Below, one piece after another: positions 7,122 through 14,659 of a DNA stretch of 21,247 bases (positions are counted from its first letter, which is position 1; every line of letters begins with the position of its first letter). The stretch is from JBILVQ01 sp044370375. Its GTDB lineage: Bacteria > Bacteroidota > Bacteroidia > UBA4408. The position numbers were made by a program, and so were the translations under genes. The DNA lies in contig JBILVQ010000028.1 in the NCBI GenBank assembly GCA_044370375.1, positions 1-21,247 of the forward strand, read 5' to 3'. Under the pieces are notes generated by a model that saw only the letters and a list, made by a program, of their open reading frames with translations, searched no databases and was not told the origin of the DNA.

Positions 7122-8045
7122 ATGAATAGCAAGGCTGTATTCATTGATGGGAGCAAAGGAAAGTATGAGCTGTTTACGGGATCACTATTAAAAGCGGGCG
7201 GGAAATTCGGCCTGCTTTGTAAAGCACGTGATGTGCAGAACAATCAGATGCTTTCTGCCAGGGTTGTGCTGCTGAGCAATATAGATGCAATTGCTTGGGA
7301 AAGATTTAAAAGGGAAATTTCTTTTCAGCATTTACCGGAAGGATTTTCTGAAACCGTTGATTTTGCGAAAAGCAATGATCGACTTTTTATTTTCAGAAAA
7401 TATTACCCCGGCTTGTCTCTTGATAAACTTCCCGAGGCTAAATGGTATCAATTTGGCTCAAAACCTTGGCAAAGAATTGTTGAGTATTTTGTCCATGCCG
7501 CTTTTCTGCTCGAAAAACTTCATCAAAGTGGCATTATACACAATGATATCCGCCCCTCGAATTTAATTTTTTCAAAGGAAGAGCATCAGCCTTTTCATTG
7601 GTCTCTTCCGCTACATCCTGCCTATATTGATTTGGGCTTGGCCGTTTCAATAAAAGAATTAAATCAACTAAAGCAGCTTCCCTACGCATTAAGTTTTAGT
7701 CCTCCTGAATTAATTCTTGAGCATTATTCTTTGTTATCACCTGCCTCCGATATTTATGCTTTGGCTTTAACGCTGTTTCAGGTGCTTTCCGGAGAGAAAC
7801 CTTTTTTGAGCGATCACCCGGAATTGTCTTTACAACTCCAAATCAATATGCCATTGCCCAAGGATGATGATATTCCCGAGAATTTGTACAATGTCCTAAA
7901 AAAGGCCACCACCAAATTTTCATTTCCAAAACCTCCTAACAGATATCCCAAAGCTGAGGTTGCAAATTATCTGCAGGCCGCCATCAATGCACGCTATCAA
8001 ACGGCAGGTGAGTTTGGGCGGGCATTGTTAACTTGCTTGAAATAA
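7122..8045 (+). CDS. Protein-kinase-like protein with degenerate motifs
   Basis: A soluble, 307-residue single-domain protein of the Hanks-type (Ser/Thr kinase) fold with no membrane segment. A glycine loop remnant is at about 25-30 (AGGKFG), followed by CKARD. Arg47 (in LSARVVL) aligns with the VAIK lysine. A helix C glutamate is probably Glu65. The catalytic loop is H140-N-D142-I-R144-P-S-N147, with the catalytic Asp and metal-binding Asn kept but Arg replacing the usual Lys. The DFG motif reads D170-L-G, the APE motif reads PPE (194-196), and Asp210 of the F helix is present. Both conserved lysines being Arg points to weak, altered or no phosphotransfer. The ATG at 7122 is used because it begins 2 nt after the feoB stop; a longer in-frame reading from 6993 would overlap feoB. 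Its cotranscription with feoAB suggests a role tied to iron uptake. Confidence 0.75.
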   Translation: MNSKAVFIDGSKGKYELFTGSLLKAGGKFGLLCKARDVQNNQMLSARVVLLSNIDAIAWERFKREISFQHLPEGFSETVDFAKSNDRLFIFRKYYPGLSLDKLPEAKWYQFGSKPWQRIVEYFVHAAFLLEKLHQSGIIHNDIRPSNLIFSKEEHQPFHWSLPLHPAYIDLGLAVSIKELNQLKQLPYALSFSPPELILEHYSLLSPASDIYALALTLFQVLSGEKPFLSDHPELSLQLQINMPLPKDDDIPENLYNVLKKATTKFSFPKPPNRYPKAEVANYLQAAINARYQTAGEFGRALLTCLK

Positions 8046-8080
8046 AAAAAGCCCTTTCAACGAAAGGGCCTTTTTTATTT
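8043..8080. terminator. Bidirectional intrinsic terminator
   Basis: GCCCTTTC (8051-8058), loop AAC, GAAAGGGC (8062-8069), with an A-run before and a T-run after. It can end the feoAB-kinase operon on the plus strand and metK on the minus strand; both stop codons lie within about 20 nt. Confidence 0.9.
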
Positions 8081-8096
8081 TAGACAAAACTTCTGA

Positions 8097-9431
8097 TTAT
8101 GAATTGCTTACTTCGGCAACTGATTCAACATTGAATTTCTTGCGTACGCTGTCAACAACATCCAGTTTTTCCCAGGTGAATAGTTCTACCTTCAAAGTTT
8201 TCTTGGTGCCATCGGGTAACTTAAACTCTTTTTCAATGGTTTCTGAGTTTCTTCCCATGTGGCCGTAGGCAGCAGATTCAAGATACATAGGCGTTCTTAA
8301 TTTTAATCTTGTTTCAATAAAATAAGGACGCATATCAAACTCCTTCATATCTTCAATAATACGTGCAATTTCTCCGTCAGTCAGTTTTTTTCCTGAGCTG
8401 TCTTTTGCTTTGCAAGTGCCATAAGTGTTCACAAATAAACCTACCGGTTTGGCCACTCCAATGGCATAGGCCACTTGAATCAACATTTGATCGGCAACAC
8501 CAGCTGCAACCATGTTTTTTGCGATATGACGGGCAGCATAGGCCGCTGAACGGTCAACCTTGGATGGGTCTTTGCCGGAAAAAGCACCACCTCCATGGGC
8601 TCCCTTTCCGCCATAAGTGTCAACAATAATTTTTCTTCCGGTAAGTCCGGTGTCTCCGTGTGGACCACCAATCACAAAGTTTCCGGTTGGATTGATATGG
8701 TAAATAATTGAATCGGTGAAAAGCTTTTTAATTCTTGCCGGCAGTTGTTTTTTGATTCTTGGAATTAAAACCTTTAGAATGTCTGCATGAATTTGAGCTT
8801 GCATCTTCTTCTGAGCATCCAATTTACTGATTCCATTGCCTTCTTTCACAAATTCGTCATGTTGAGTAGAAATTACAATGGTGTCGATGGCCTCCGGTTT
8901 GTTTTTGTCGCTATAACGAATTGTTACCTGACTCTTCGCATCAGGACGAAGGTATTTCATTTGCTTCCCTTCTTTACGAATGGCCGCTAATTCACGCAAT
9001 AACAAATGAGACAATTCCAATGCCAAGGGCATATAATTGTCTGTTTCATTGGTAGCATAGCCAAACATCATACCCTGGTCGCCAGCACCCTGATCTTCAG
9101 GATTGCTTTTTTCTACCCCTTGATTGATATCACTTGATTGTTCATGAATGGCCGACAATACCCCGCAGGAATCTGCTTCAAACATGTATTCACTTTTGGT
9201 GTAACCAATTTTTCTGATTACCTCTCTGGCAATGGTTTGTACATCCAAATATGTTTTGGATTTTACCTCCCCGGCAAGAAACACCTGACCGGTGGTAACG
9301 AGTGTTTCACAAGCAACTTTCGACATGGGATCAAAAGCCAGGAAATTATCAATCAGTGCATCTGAAATTTGGTCGGCAACCTTATCTGGATGACCCTCAG
9401 AAACCGATTCGGAAGTGAATAAATAAGACAT
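8097..9431 (-). CDS. metK: S-adenosylmethionine synthase
   Basis: Cytoplasmic enzyme that makes S-adenosylmethionine from methionine and ATP. Signature sequences are all present: GHPDK (13-17), the ATP/methionine-site hexapeptide GAGDQG (115-120), and the P-loop-like GGGAFSGKD (280-288). Mg2+ and K+ site residues around them look intact. At 444 residues it is longer than the E. coli enzyme (384). The extra length is in the central segment (about 160-245) and a C-terminal extension after the usual FTWEKLD region; longer MetK proteins are usual in Bacteroidota. It is transcribed on its own promoter just after gldA and ends at a strong bidirectional terminator. No SAM riboswitch is visible in the 67-nt upstream gap. 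Confidence 0.97.
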   Translation of the reverse strand: MSYLFTSESVSEGHPDKVADQISDALIDNFLAFDPMSKVACETLVTTGQVFLAGEVKSKTYLDVQTIAREVIRKIGYTKSEYMFEADSCGVLSAIHEQSSDINQGVEKSNPEDQGAGDQGMMFGYATNETDNYMPLALELSHLLLRELAAIRKEGKQMKYLRPDAKSQVTIRYSDKNKPEAIDTIVISTQHDEFVKEGNGISKLDAQKKMQAQIHADILKVLIPRIKKQLPARIKKLFTDSIIYHINPTGNFVIGGPHGDTGLTGRKIIVDTYGGKGAHGGGAFSGKDPSKVDRSAAYAARHIAKNMVAAGVADQMLIQVAYAIGVAKPVGLFVNTYGTCKAKDSSGKKLTDGEIARIIEDMKEFDMRPYFIETRLKLRTPMYLESAAYGHMGRNSETIEKEFKLPDGTKKTLKVELFTWEKLDVVDSVRKKFNVESVAEVSNS

Positions 9432-9467
9432 TTTGCAATTTTTAGATTTGGTTCAAAATTCAGGTTG

Positions 9468-9498
9468 CGAAGATAAAAATTGAGAGGATATCTCCCAA
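9468..9498 (-). promoter_or_regulatory. Candidate metK promoter
   Basis: On the minus strand TTG (9498-9496) is followed by 20 nt and then TATCTTCG (9475-9468), a one-mismatch form of TAnnTTTG. The spacing suits the Bacteroidota -33/-7 promoter. The -33 part abuts the gldA stop codon. The leader to the metK ATG would be about 30 nt. Confidence 0.45.
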
Positions 9499-10404
9499 TT
9501 AATTTCCTGTTAATTGCCTGAATATATCTTCTAGGCCCTTTTCTTCTTGCTTTAAGGTAAGAACCGAAAGCCCATTTTCAACGGCAAAGGGCAAAATTCC
9601 GGTCCTTATTTGGTGAAGGTCTTTGCCCGACAGGCGCCATGTATTTTCTCCTATGGGTTCTGCCAATTCTACCCCTTTTATGCTTTTAATGGCTTTTGTA
9701 TCAATTTTACGATCAAATTCAACCAGAATAGCCTCCATTTTTCCTTGTTTTTCAAGCATTTCAGTTGAACTGTCACTTACAATTTGCCCCTGGTTTACAA
9801 TAATAACCCTGCCGCAAATGGCCTTTACCTCCTGCATAATATGGGTGGAAAGTAACACCGTTTTTTCTTTTCCCAACTCCATGATCAATTGCCTGATTTC
9901 ACTCAGCTGATTGGGATCTAGACCTGTTGTGGGTTCATCAAGAATCAATACTTTCGGGTTGTGAAGAATGGCCTGTGCTAGTCCAACCCGTTGCCGATAA
10001 CCCTTAGAAAGCGCCCCGATCTTTTTCTGCTGCTCTTTTCCAAGTCCGGTAATTTCTAACATTTCGGCAATTCTTTTTCCCGGATTTTTGATGCCATGAA
10101 GCCCGGCCGAAAAGGATAAAAATTCCTTGATATACATATCAGGGTATAATGGATTGTGCTCTGGAAGATAACCAACCAATTTTTTTACCTCAATGCTTTG
10201 CTCCTCCACGTCATAGCCGCAAACACTGGCATTGCCTGAATTGGGAGGTAAGTAACAGGTAAGGATTTTCATCATGGTTGATTTTCCGGCACCATTGGGC
10301 CCAAGAAAACCTGTAACGGTGCCGGGTTCTACACTAAATGTAACTTCCTGAAGTGCTTTTTGCAACCCGTAAAGTTTACTTATCCGGTTTACGATTATTG
10401 ACAT
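9499..10404 (-). CDS. gldA: GldA-like ABC transporter ATP-binding protein
   Basis: Cytoplasmic ABC ATPase closest in pattern to GldA, which in Flavobacterium works with GldF and GldG in gliding motility. The 301-residue protein has Walker A GPNGAGKST (35-43), signature LSKGYRQ (132-138), Walker B VLILDE (152-157) with PTTGLDP, and H-loop His188. About 80 C-terminal residues after the ATPase core end in GLEDIFRQLTGN, typical of this branch. The start at 10404 (MSIIVNRISKLYG) is chosen over 10449 because the family begins there and a -7 element lies 8 nt upstream of it. gldF and gldG are not in view; gldA is often unlinked to them. A general drug-export type ATPase is the alternative. Motility cannot be concluded from this gene alone. 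Confidence 0.82.
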   Translation of the reverse strand: MSIIVNRISKLYGLQKALQEVTFSVEPGTVTGFLGPNGAGKSTMMKILTCYLPPNSGNASVCGYDVEEQSIEVKKLVGYLPEHNPLYPDMYIKEFLSFSAGLHGIKNPGKRIAEMLEITGLGKEQQKKIGALSKGYRQRVGLAQAILHNPKVLILDEPTTGLDPNQLSEIRQLIMELGKEKTVLLSTHIMQEVKAICGRVIIVNQGQIVSDSSTEMLEKQGKMEAILVEFDRKIDTKAIKSIKGVELAEPIGENTWRLSGKDLHQIRTGILPFAVENGLSVLTLKQEEKGLEDIFRQLTGN

Positions 10405-10412
10405 GATAAGGG

Positions 10413-10420
10413 CAAATGTA
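10413..10420 (-). promoter_or_regulatory. -7 promoter element of gldA
   Basis: On the minus strand the sequence is TACATTTG, an exact TAnnTTTG, ending 8 nt before the ATG at 10404. It lies downstream of the alternative start at 10449, which supports the shorter protein. No -33 TTG at proper spacing. Confidence 0.45.
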
Positions 10421-10473
10421 CGCTTTGAGATTATTATTTCTTTCATCATTTCAGGTCTTTTCTATCTTTTCTT

Positions 10474-10492
10474 TTGATTTTTTTCAAATCAA
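10474..10492. repeat. 7-bp inverted repeat between gldA and rsgA
   Basis: TTGATTT and AAATCAA are exact complements around a TTTTC loop, in the divergent region between gldA and rsgA. It may be an operator or fortuitous A/T-rich symmetry. The rest of the 231-nt gap holds only the two -7 elements and a GGCGG/CCGCC pair at about 10520-10540. Confidence 0.25.
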
Positions 10493-10601
10493 GCTCATTA
10501 TTCTTGCTTAGTTTTTAGGGCGGCAATACAATCCCGCCTTTGCCCTTTTTCAAACATTGTTTTGCCTCCTCATACTTTCATTTGAATTTGGGTTTTCGAT
10601 G

Positions 10602-10631
10602 TTTGGGATTATGGCTAATTGTCTACATTTG
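10602..10631 (+). promoter_or_regulatory. Promoter of the rsgA-dtd operon
   Basis: TTTG (10602-10605), 18 nt, then TACATTTG (10624-10631): both Bacteroidota promoter boxes at consensus spacing. The -7 element ends 4 nt before the rsgA ATG at 10636, so transcription should begin at about the A of the start codon. It is the best promoter match in the window. Confidence 0.65.
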
Positions 10632-10635
10632 AAGC

Positions 10636-11559
10636 ATGAAAGGCCGCGTGCTAAAATCTACGGGTAGTTTTTACAAAGTATGGTTTCCCAATGGAGAAAT
10701 TGTAGATTGTAAAATGCGTGGTAATCTCCGTTTGAAAGATTCTAAAAGCACTAACCCTGTGGCTGTTGGCGATTGGGTTGAAGTATCCTTTAACGATGGC
10801 TTAATTCATTCCATCCTTCAGGTTTACGAGCGTAGCAATTATATCATTCGTAAGTCGGTAAATCTTTCTAAGAAGACCCATGTTCTGGCCGCTAATATTG
10901 ACCTTGCACTCATCATGGTTACCATGAGCGGCCCTAAAACGCCCTATGGTTTTATTGACCGCATGCTGGTAACTGCCGAAGCTTACGACATTCCCTCCAT
11001 CCTTGTGTTTAACAAAGCTGATATTTGGTCGGAGAATGATGTTTTACTTGCTAGCGAAATGGAGGATGTTTATCAATCAGCAGGCTACGAAGTTTTTCCC
11101 ATGGTAGCTACCGACCCCTTCAGGGCTTTGGGTTTGCTGGAACAAATTCGGGGTAAGGTTTCTGTTATTTTAGGTCAAAGTGGCTCCGGTAAGTCTACCC
11201 TGATTAATTCATTTAACCCTGGCCTGCAAATTAAAGTTGGAAATATCTCTCTGGTTCATCAACAAGGCAAACATACCACCACTTTTGCCGAAATGCATGA
11301 GGTGGTAAAAGGTACTTTTATCGTGGATACACCCGGTTTGCGCGAATTCGGATTAACAGGTATGAATAAGCCAGAACTGGGCCATTATTTTCCTGAAATC
11401 CGCTCACGGATGAATCAATGCAGGTTCAACAACTGCTTGCACCTCAATGAACCCGGCTGTGCCATTGAAGAGTCTCTTGAAAAAGGAAAAATAGCGCCAA
11501 CCAGATACCGTAGTTACCTTGCCATGATGGAAGGTGAAACCCCAACGGGAGACTATTAA
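10636..11559 (+). CDS. rsgA: Ribosome small-subunit-dependent GTPase A
   Basis: Circularly permuted GTPase that helps mature and check the 30S ribosomal subunit. The order of motifs is diagnostic: G4 NKAD (126-129) comes before G1 GQSGSGKST (180-188) and G3 DTPG (231-234). An OB fold occupies residues 1-70 (MKGRVLKSTGSFYKV, then SKSTNPVAVGDWVEV). The C-terminal zinc site is Cys262, Cys267, His269 and Cys275. The 307-residue length is normal. The start fits the family's usual MKG opening. dtd follows after 5 nt, forming a two-gene operon whose products both guard translation. Confidence 0.96.
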   Translation: MKGRVLKSTGSFYKVWFPNGEIVDCKMRGNLRLKDSKSTNPVAVGDWVEVSFNDGLIHSILQVYERSNYIIRKSVNLSKKTHVLAANIDLALIMVTMSGPKTPYGFIDRMLVTAEAYDIPSILVFNKADIWSENDVLLASEMEDVYQSAGYEVFPMVATDPFRALGLLEQIRGKVSVILGQSGSGKSTLINSFNPGLQIKVGNISLVHQQGKHTTTFAEMHEVVKGTFIVDTPGLREFGLTGMNKPELGHYFPEIRSRMNQCRFNNCLHLNEPGCAIEESLEKGKIAPTRYRSYLAMMEGETPTGDY

Positions 11560-11564
11560 AAGTT

Positions 11565-12017
11565 ATGCGAATATTGATACAACGTGTAATAGAGGCCAGT
11601 GTTACCATTGAAGGAGAGAAAGTGGCAAAAATTGGAAAAGGCTTGTTGGTGTTTTGTGGAATTGAAGAGGAGGATACCATCGAAGATTTACAATGGTGCA
11701 CTTCAAAATTATTGCAGTTGAGAATTTTTAATGACGATATGCAGAAAATGAATTTTGATATTCAACAAGTGAAGGGTTCATTGCTGGTAGTTAGTCAGTT
11801 TACATTACATGCTTCTACACGGAAAGGTAACAGGCCTTCCTTTATCAAAGCCGCAAAACCGGATATTGCAGAAAAGCTTTTTCAAAATTTTTTAGAACAG
11901 CTGAAATTAAATTTTTCAGGCACCCTTGCGTCAGGAATTTTTGGTGCAGATATGAAGGTGGCCCTTATCAATGATGGACCGGTTACCATTTGGATGGATT
12001 CAAAAAACAAGGAGTAA
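11565..12017 (+). CDS. dtd: D-aminoacyl-tRNA deacylase
   Basis: Cytoplasmic homodimeric enzyme that removes D-amino acids (and glycine mischarged on tRNA-Ala) from tRNAs, using RNA-based catalysis. The 150-residue length matches DTD. Two motifs that shape the active site at the dimer interface are present: SQFTL (77-81) and N-x-GPxT, here NDGPVT (136-141), which contains the Gly-cisPro pair that rejects L-amino acids. The start MRILIQRV is typical. It lies 5 nt after rsgA and is probably cotranscribed. It converges on the MORN_2-repeat gene with a 51-nt gap in which I see no good terminator. Confidence 0.95.
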   Translation: MRILIQRVIEASVTIEGEKVAKIGKGLLVFCGIEEEDTIEDLQWCTSKLLQLRIFNDDMQKMNFDIQQVKGSLLVVSQFTLHASTRKGNRPSFIKAAKPDIAEKLFQNFLEQLKLNFSGTLASGIFGADMKVALINDGPVTIWMDSKNKE

Positions 12018-12068
12018 GGTTTAACGCATAAAAGGTCTTATCTCCCCGGGAATTGTTTGAAGAAATTC

Positions 12069-12827
12069 TTATTTGAACTTTTCCGTTTTGATGACTTTTC
12101 CGGTTTTGTCATACTCCTTCCAAACACCAACTTTGTTATCCTTTTTGTAGGTACCCTCCGTTTTAAGGGTCTTTCCATCTTCGTAATACTCCCTGTAAAA
12201 TCCATCCATCATGTTGTTGACATAATTGGTTTCTGTATTTAAAGCTCCGTCTTTGTAATAGGTTTTTTGAACACCTTCCAGACTTCCCTTTTTGTAATTG
12301 TATTCTATCGATAGTTTTCCGTCTTCATAGTACCACTTGGTTATGCTGTCTCTTTGATCGTCCACATAAAAGGATTCTTCCTGAATTTTGTTGTTACTGT
12401 AATAGGTTTTTTTGGGTCCGTTTAATTTTCCGTTTAAATAGGTTTGTTCTAGTTCTGTTCTTCCGCTTGGGGTATATAATACATATTTGCCATGCAATAA
12501 ATCGTCTTTGTAATAAGCCTGTTTTCTGAGATATCCCGTATTTTTTAATTCAAGACTAATTCCGTTTTTTTTGCCGTTTCTATATTCATCTACCATATTC
12601 ACCATCCCGTTGGCAAAGTACTGTTTCCAAGCCCCCTCTTTAACGTTATTGAGGTATAATCCTTCTGAGATAACTCCAACCGAACGGTCTCTCCAAATCC
12701 CCTGTTTTCTGCCCTGGGCGTCAGTTTTGTTAATGGTTGTGTCATTCATGCCATCGTTCATCGTGGCAGGTACTGTTTGGCCAAAAACAGCAAAATGCAA
12801 AAACAAAAAAGCAAATAAAATTCTCAT
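12069..12827 (-). CDS. Secreted MORN_2 (YwqK-like) repeat protein
   Basis: A 252-residue exported repeat protein. Residues 1-17 form a signal peptide (MRILFAFLFLHFAVFGQ). From about residue 58 to the end there are eight tandem units of roughly 20-25 residues, each shaped like Y-x-x-G/N-x-x-x-G-x-W-K-x-Y-Y-x-x-G; clear examples are YKKGSLEGVQKTYYKDG and YVNNMMDGFYREYYEDG. This is the MORN_2 pattern. Such proteins are often labelled as YwqK family antitoxins, but the signal peptide and absence of a toxin neighbour speak against that here. MORN_2 arrays usually form beta-hairpin surfaces; binding partner or ligand is unknown. It follows corA on the same strand by 78 nt. Confidence 0.8.
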   Translation of the reverse strand: MRILFAFLFLHFAVFGQTVPATMNDGMNDTTINKTDAQGRKQGIWRDRSVGVISEGLYLNNVKEGAWKQYFANGMVNMVDEYRNGKKNGISLELKNTGYLRKQAYYKDDLLHGKYVLYTPSGRTELEQTYLNGKLNGPKKTYYSNNKIQEESFYVDDQRDSITKWYYEDGKLSIEYNYKKGSLEGVQKTYYKDGALNTETNYVNNMMDGFYREYYEDGKTLKTEGTYKKDNKVGVWKEYDKTGKVIKTEKFK

Positions 12828-12882
12828 CGTTTTAATTTTTTTCGGAGTCCAAAATTCTGAAATCTGTTTTTTTCTTTTCGTT

Positions 12883-12900
12883 AAATCCTGTTAAGGATTT
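12883..12900. other. Hairpin after corA
   Basis: AAATCCT, loop GTTA, AGGATTT, starting 6 nt beyond the corA stop in the direction of transcription. There is no U-run on the minus strand, so it is not a classical terminator. It could protect an mRNA 3' end. Confidence 0.3.
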
Positions 12901-12905
12901 TAAGA

Positions 12906-13982
12906 TTACATCCATTTTTTTTTGCGGAAATATACAATGAGCAAAATCATAATGGTTAGCATCACCGCCCAGGTTATACCGTAGCCGTATGGAGATTGTA
13001 ATTCCGGCATATATTGGAAGTTCATTCCATAAACCCCGGCAATAAAGGTGACCGGAATAAAAATGGTAGAAATAATGGTTAGTACCTTTACTACTTCGTT
13101 CATTTTGTGACTAAGCCCCGAAAGATAAATGTCAATCATTCCGGTTAGTAAATCCCTGAAGTTTTCTACTGTTTCAATTACCCTGATTGAATGATCCTGG
13201 GCATCTCGTAAATATATTTCTGTGCTTTCTTTTAACCGCGGAGAACCACTTCTTTCGAAACCTGTGAATATTTCCCTCACCGGCCATACCGCCTTCCTTA
13301 AATAAATCATTTCTCTTTTCAATTCGTGAAGAGAAACCAACATATCAGGTTCAGGATCCCGCACCAATAATTCATCCAGAACTTCAATCTTATCACCAAT
13401 CTTTTCAAGAATGTTAAAGTAAATATCCACTACTGCATCCAGCAGAGCATAAGCCAGATAATCTTCACCCATTTTGCGAACCCTTCCTTTTCCCAACCTT
13501 AACCTATCCCTGATAATGTTAAATGCATCACCCCCTCTTTCCTCCTGAAAGCTAATTACCAATTGTTGAAGCAATACAACCGTGAGTTGTTCTGAATTTA
13601 GTTCGTTTTCATAATACAACATTTTCAACATGAAAACATCGTAGGATTCGTAATTTTCAAATTTGGGTCGCTGGTCCGTATTGGTTATGTCTTCAAGGGT
13701 AAGAGGATGAATTCCATAGTGGGTGCCAATTTGTTCAATAATTTGTATGTCGTGGATGCCTTCAACATTAATCCATGTAATGGTGTTTTCCGGAAGATTT
13801 CTTTTCAGTCCATTCAATGATTGAACCGAATACTCATCGTAATAGTTTTCATTGAATTGAATGACAAGAATTTTGACCGCTGAATCATTTGTGCGCTCTG
13901 AATTTGTGAGTGTTCCGGGTGGTAAACCTGTTCTTCTACTCCTGTTCTTGTTGATCAGGCCGCCTCTTCTTTTCTTTGACAT
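12906..13982 (-). CDS. corA: CorA-type magnesium/cobalt transporter
   Basis: Inner-membrane homopentameric channel for Mg2+ (also Co2+). The 358-residue protein has a long soluble N-terminal funnel domain with a coiled-coil-like helical region, then the pore signature Y318-G-M-N321, a short loop (FQYMPELQSPYGYG), and a second membrane helix with a basic tail (RKKKWM). The two C-terminal helices and GMN triplet are diagnostic. The N-terminus is unusually basic (SKKRRGG, NKNRSRR). Start 13982 is preferred; 14012 is in frame and would add ten more residues. Either start lies inside rsmI, overlapping it by 47 or 77 bases, so corA is translationally coupled as third gene of the oxidoreductase-rsmI-corA operon. 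Confidence 0.92.
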   Translation of the reverse strand: MSKKRRGGLINKNRSRRTGLPPGTLTNSERTNDSAVKILVIQFNENYYDEYSVQSLNGLKRNLPENTITWINVEGIHDIQIIEQIGTHYGIHPLTLEDITNTDQRPKFENYESYDVFMLKMLYYENELNSEQLTVVLLQQLVISFQEERGGDAFNIIRDRLRLGKGRVRKMGEDYLAYALLDAVVDIYFNILEKIGDKIEVLDELLVRDPEPDMLVSLHELKREMIYLRKAVWPVREIFTGFERSGSPRLKESTEIYLRDAQDHSIRVIETVENFRDLLTGMIDIYLSGLSHKMNEVVKVLTIISTIFIPVTFIAGVYGMNFQYMPELQSPYGYGITWAVMLTIMILLIVYFRKKKWM

Positions 13983-14658
13983 CTTTTCTTTTCTTTTCTG
14001 TTCCCTGCACAATAATTACATATTCTCCCCTGGCTTCGGTTTTTTCAAGGTGGTTTTTCAGCTCGCTTAAATTGCCCCTTTTGTTTTCTTCAAATTTTTT
14101 GCTGATTTCACGCGAAAAACTTGCTTGTCGCTCAGGGCCGAACACCTCGCAAAACTCGGCAAAGGTTTTAAGCACTCGGTGCGGACTTTCATAAAAAATC
14201 ATGGTTCTGGTTTCTTCGCTCAACTCCTGAAGCCTTGTACTTCTTCCCTTTTTTGGGGGCAAAAAACCTTCAAAGCAAAACCGTTCACAGGGCAATCCGG
14301 ATACTACCAAGGCCGGAACAAAGGCTGTTGCTCCCGGCAAGCATTCTACTTCAATGTCATTTTTGATACATTCCCTTACCAGTAAAAAGCCTGGGTCTGA
14401 AATACCGGGAGTTCCGGCATCCGTTACCAGGGCAAGGTGTTCACCCAATAATAATTTTTCAACCAGACCCGAAAGTACCTTATGTTCATTGGCAGTATGA
14501 AACGATTGTATTCTTTTTTGAATACCAAGGTGTTGTAACAACATTCCCGACTTTCGCGTGTCCTCTGCAATGACCATAGTACATTGTCCTAAAACACGAA
14601 TAGCCCTTTGGGTAATGTCTTCAAGGTTGCCAATAGGGGTTGGTACTAAACTTAACAT
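13936..14658 (-). CDS. rsmI: 16S rRNA (cytidine-1402 2'-O) methyltransferase
   Basis: SAM-dependent enzyme of the tetrapyrrole-methylase fold that 2'-O-methylates C1402 of 16S rRNA in the decoding centre. The N-terminal PTPIGNLEDIT (6-16), AEDTR (31-35) and TDAGTPGISDPG (79-90) are hallmark segments, with LPGATAFVPAL further on. The 240-residue length is at the lower part of the family range, and the last 20 residues are almost wholly charged (KKRKDVKEKKRRPDQQ), encoded by the stretch that overlaps the start of corA. The ATG is 1 nt after the stop of the upstream oxidoreductase gene. Confidence 0.95.
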   Translation of the reverse strand: MLSLVPTPIGNLEDITQRAIRVLGQCTMVIAEDTRKSGMLLQHLGIQKRIQSFHTANEHKVLSGLVEKLLLGEHLALVTDAGTPGISDPGFLLVRECIKNDIEVECLPGATAFVPALVVSGLPCERFCFEGFLPPKKGRSTRLQELSEETRTMIFYESPHRVLKTFAEFCEVFGPERQASFSREISKKFEENKRGNLSELKNHLEKTEARGEYVIIVQGTEKKRKDVKEKKRRPDQQEQE

Positions 14659-14659
14659 C

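Noticed and set aside
9432..9498. A SAM riboswitch upstream of metK.
   Set aside because: The gap is only 67 nt, with no pseudoknot or multi-helix pattern of known SAM riboswitch classes.
10405..10635. A possible small RNA or terminator around the GGCGG/CCGCC pair in the gldA-rsgA gap.
   Set aside because: The loop is 10 nt, no gene ends nearby, and no promoter leads into it.
12069..12827. A toxin-antitoxin system based on the YwqK-like repeats.
   Set aside because: No toxin gene is adjacent, and the protein has a signal peptide.
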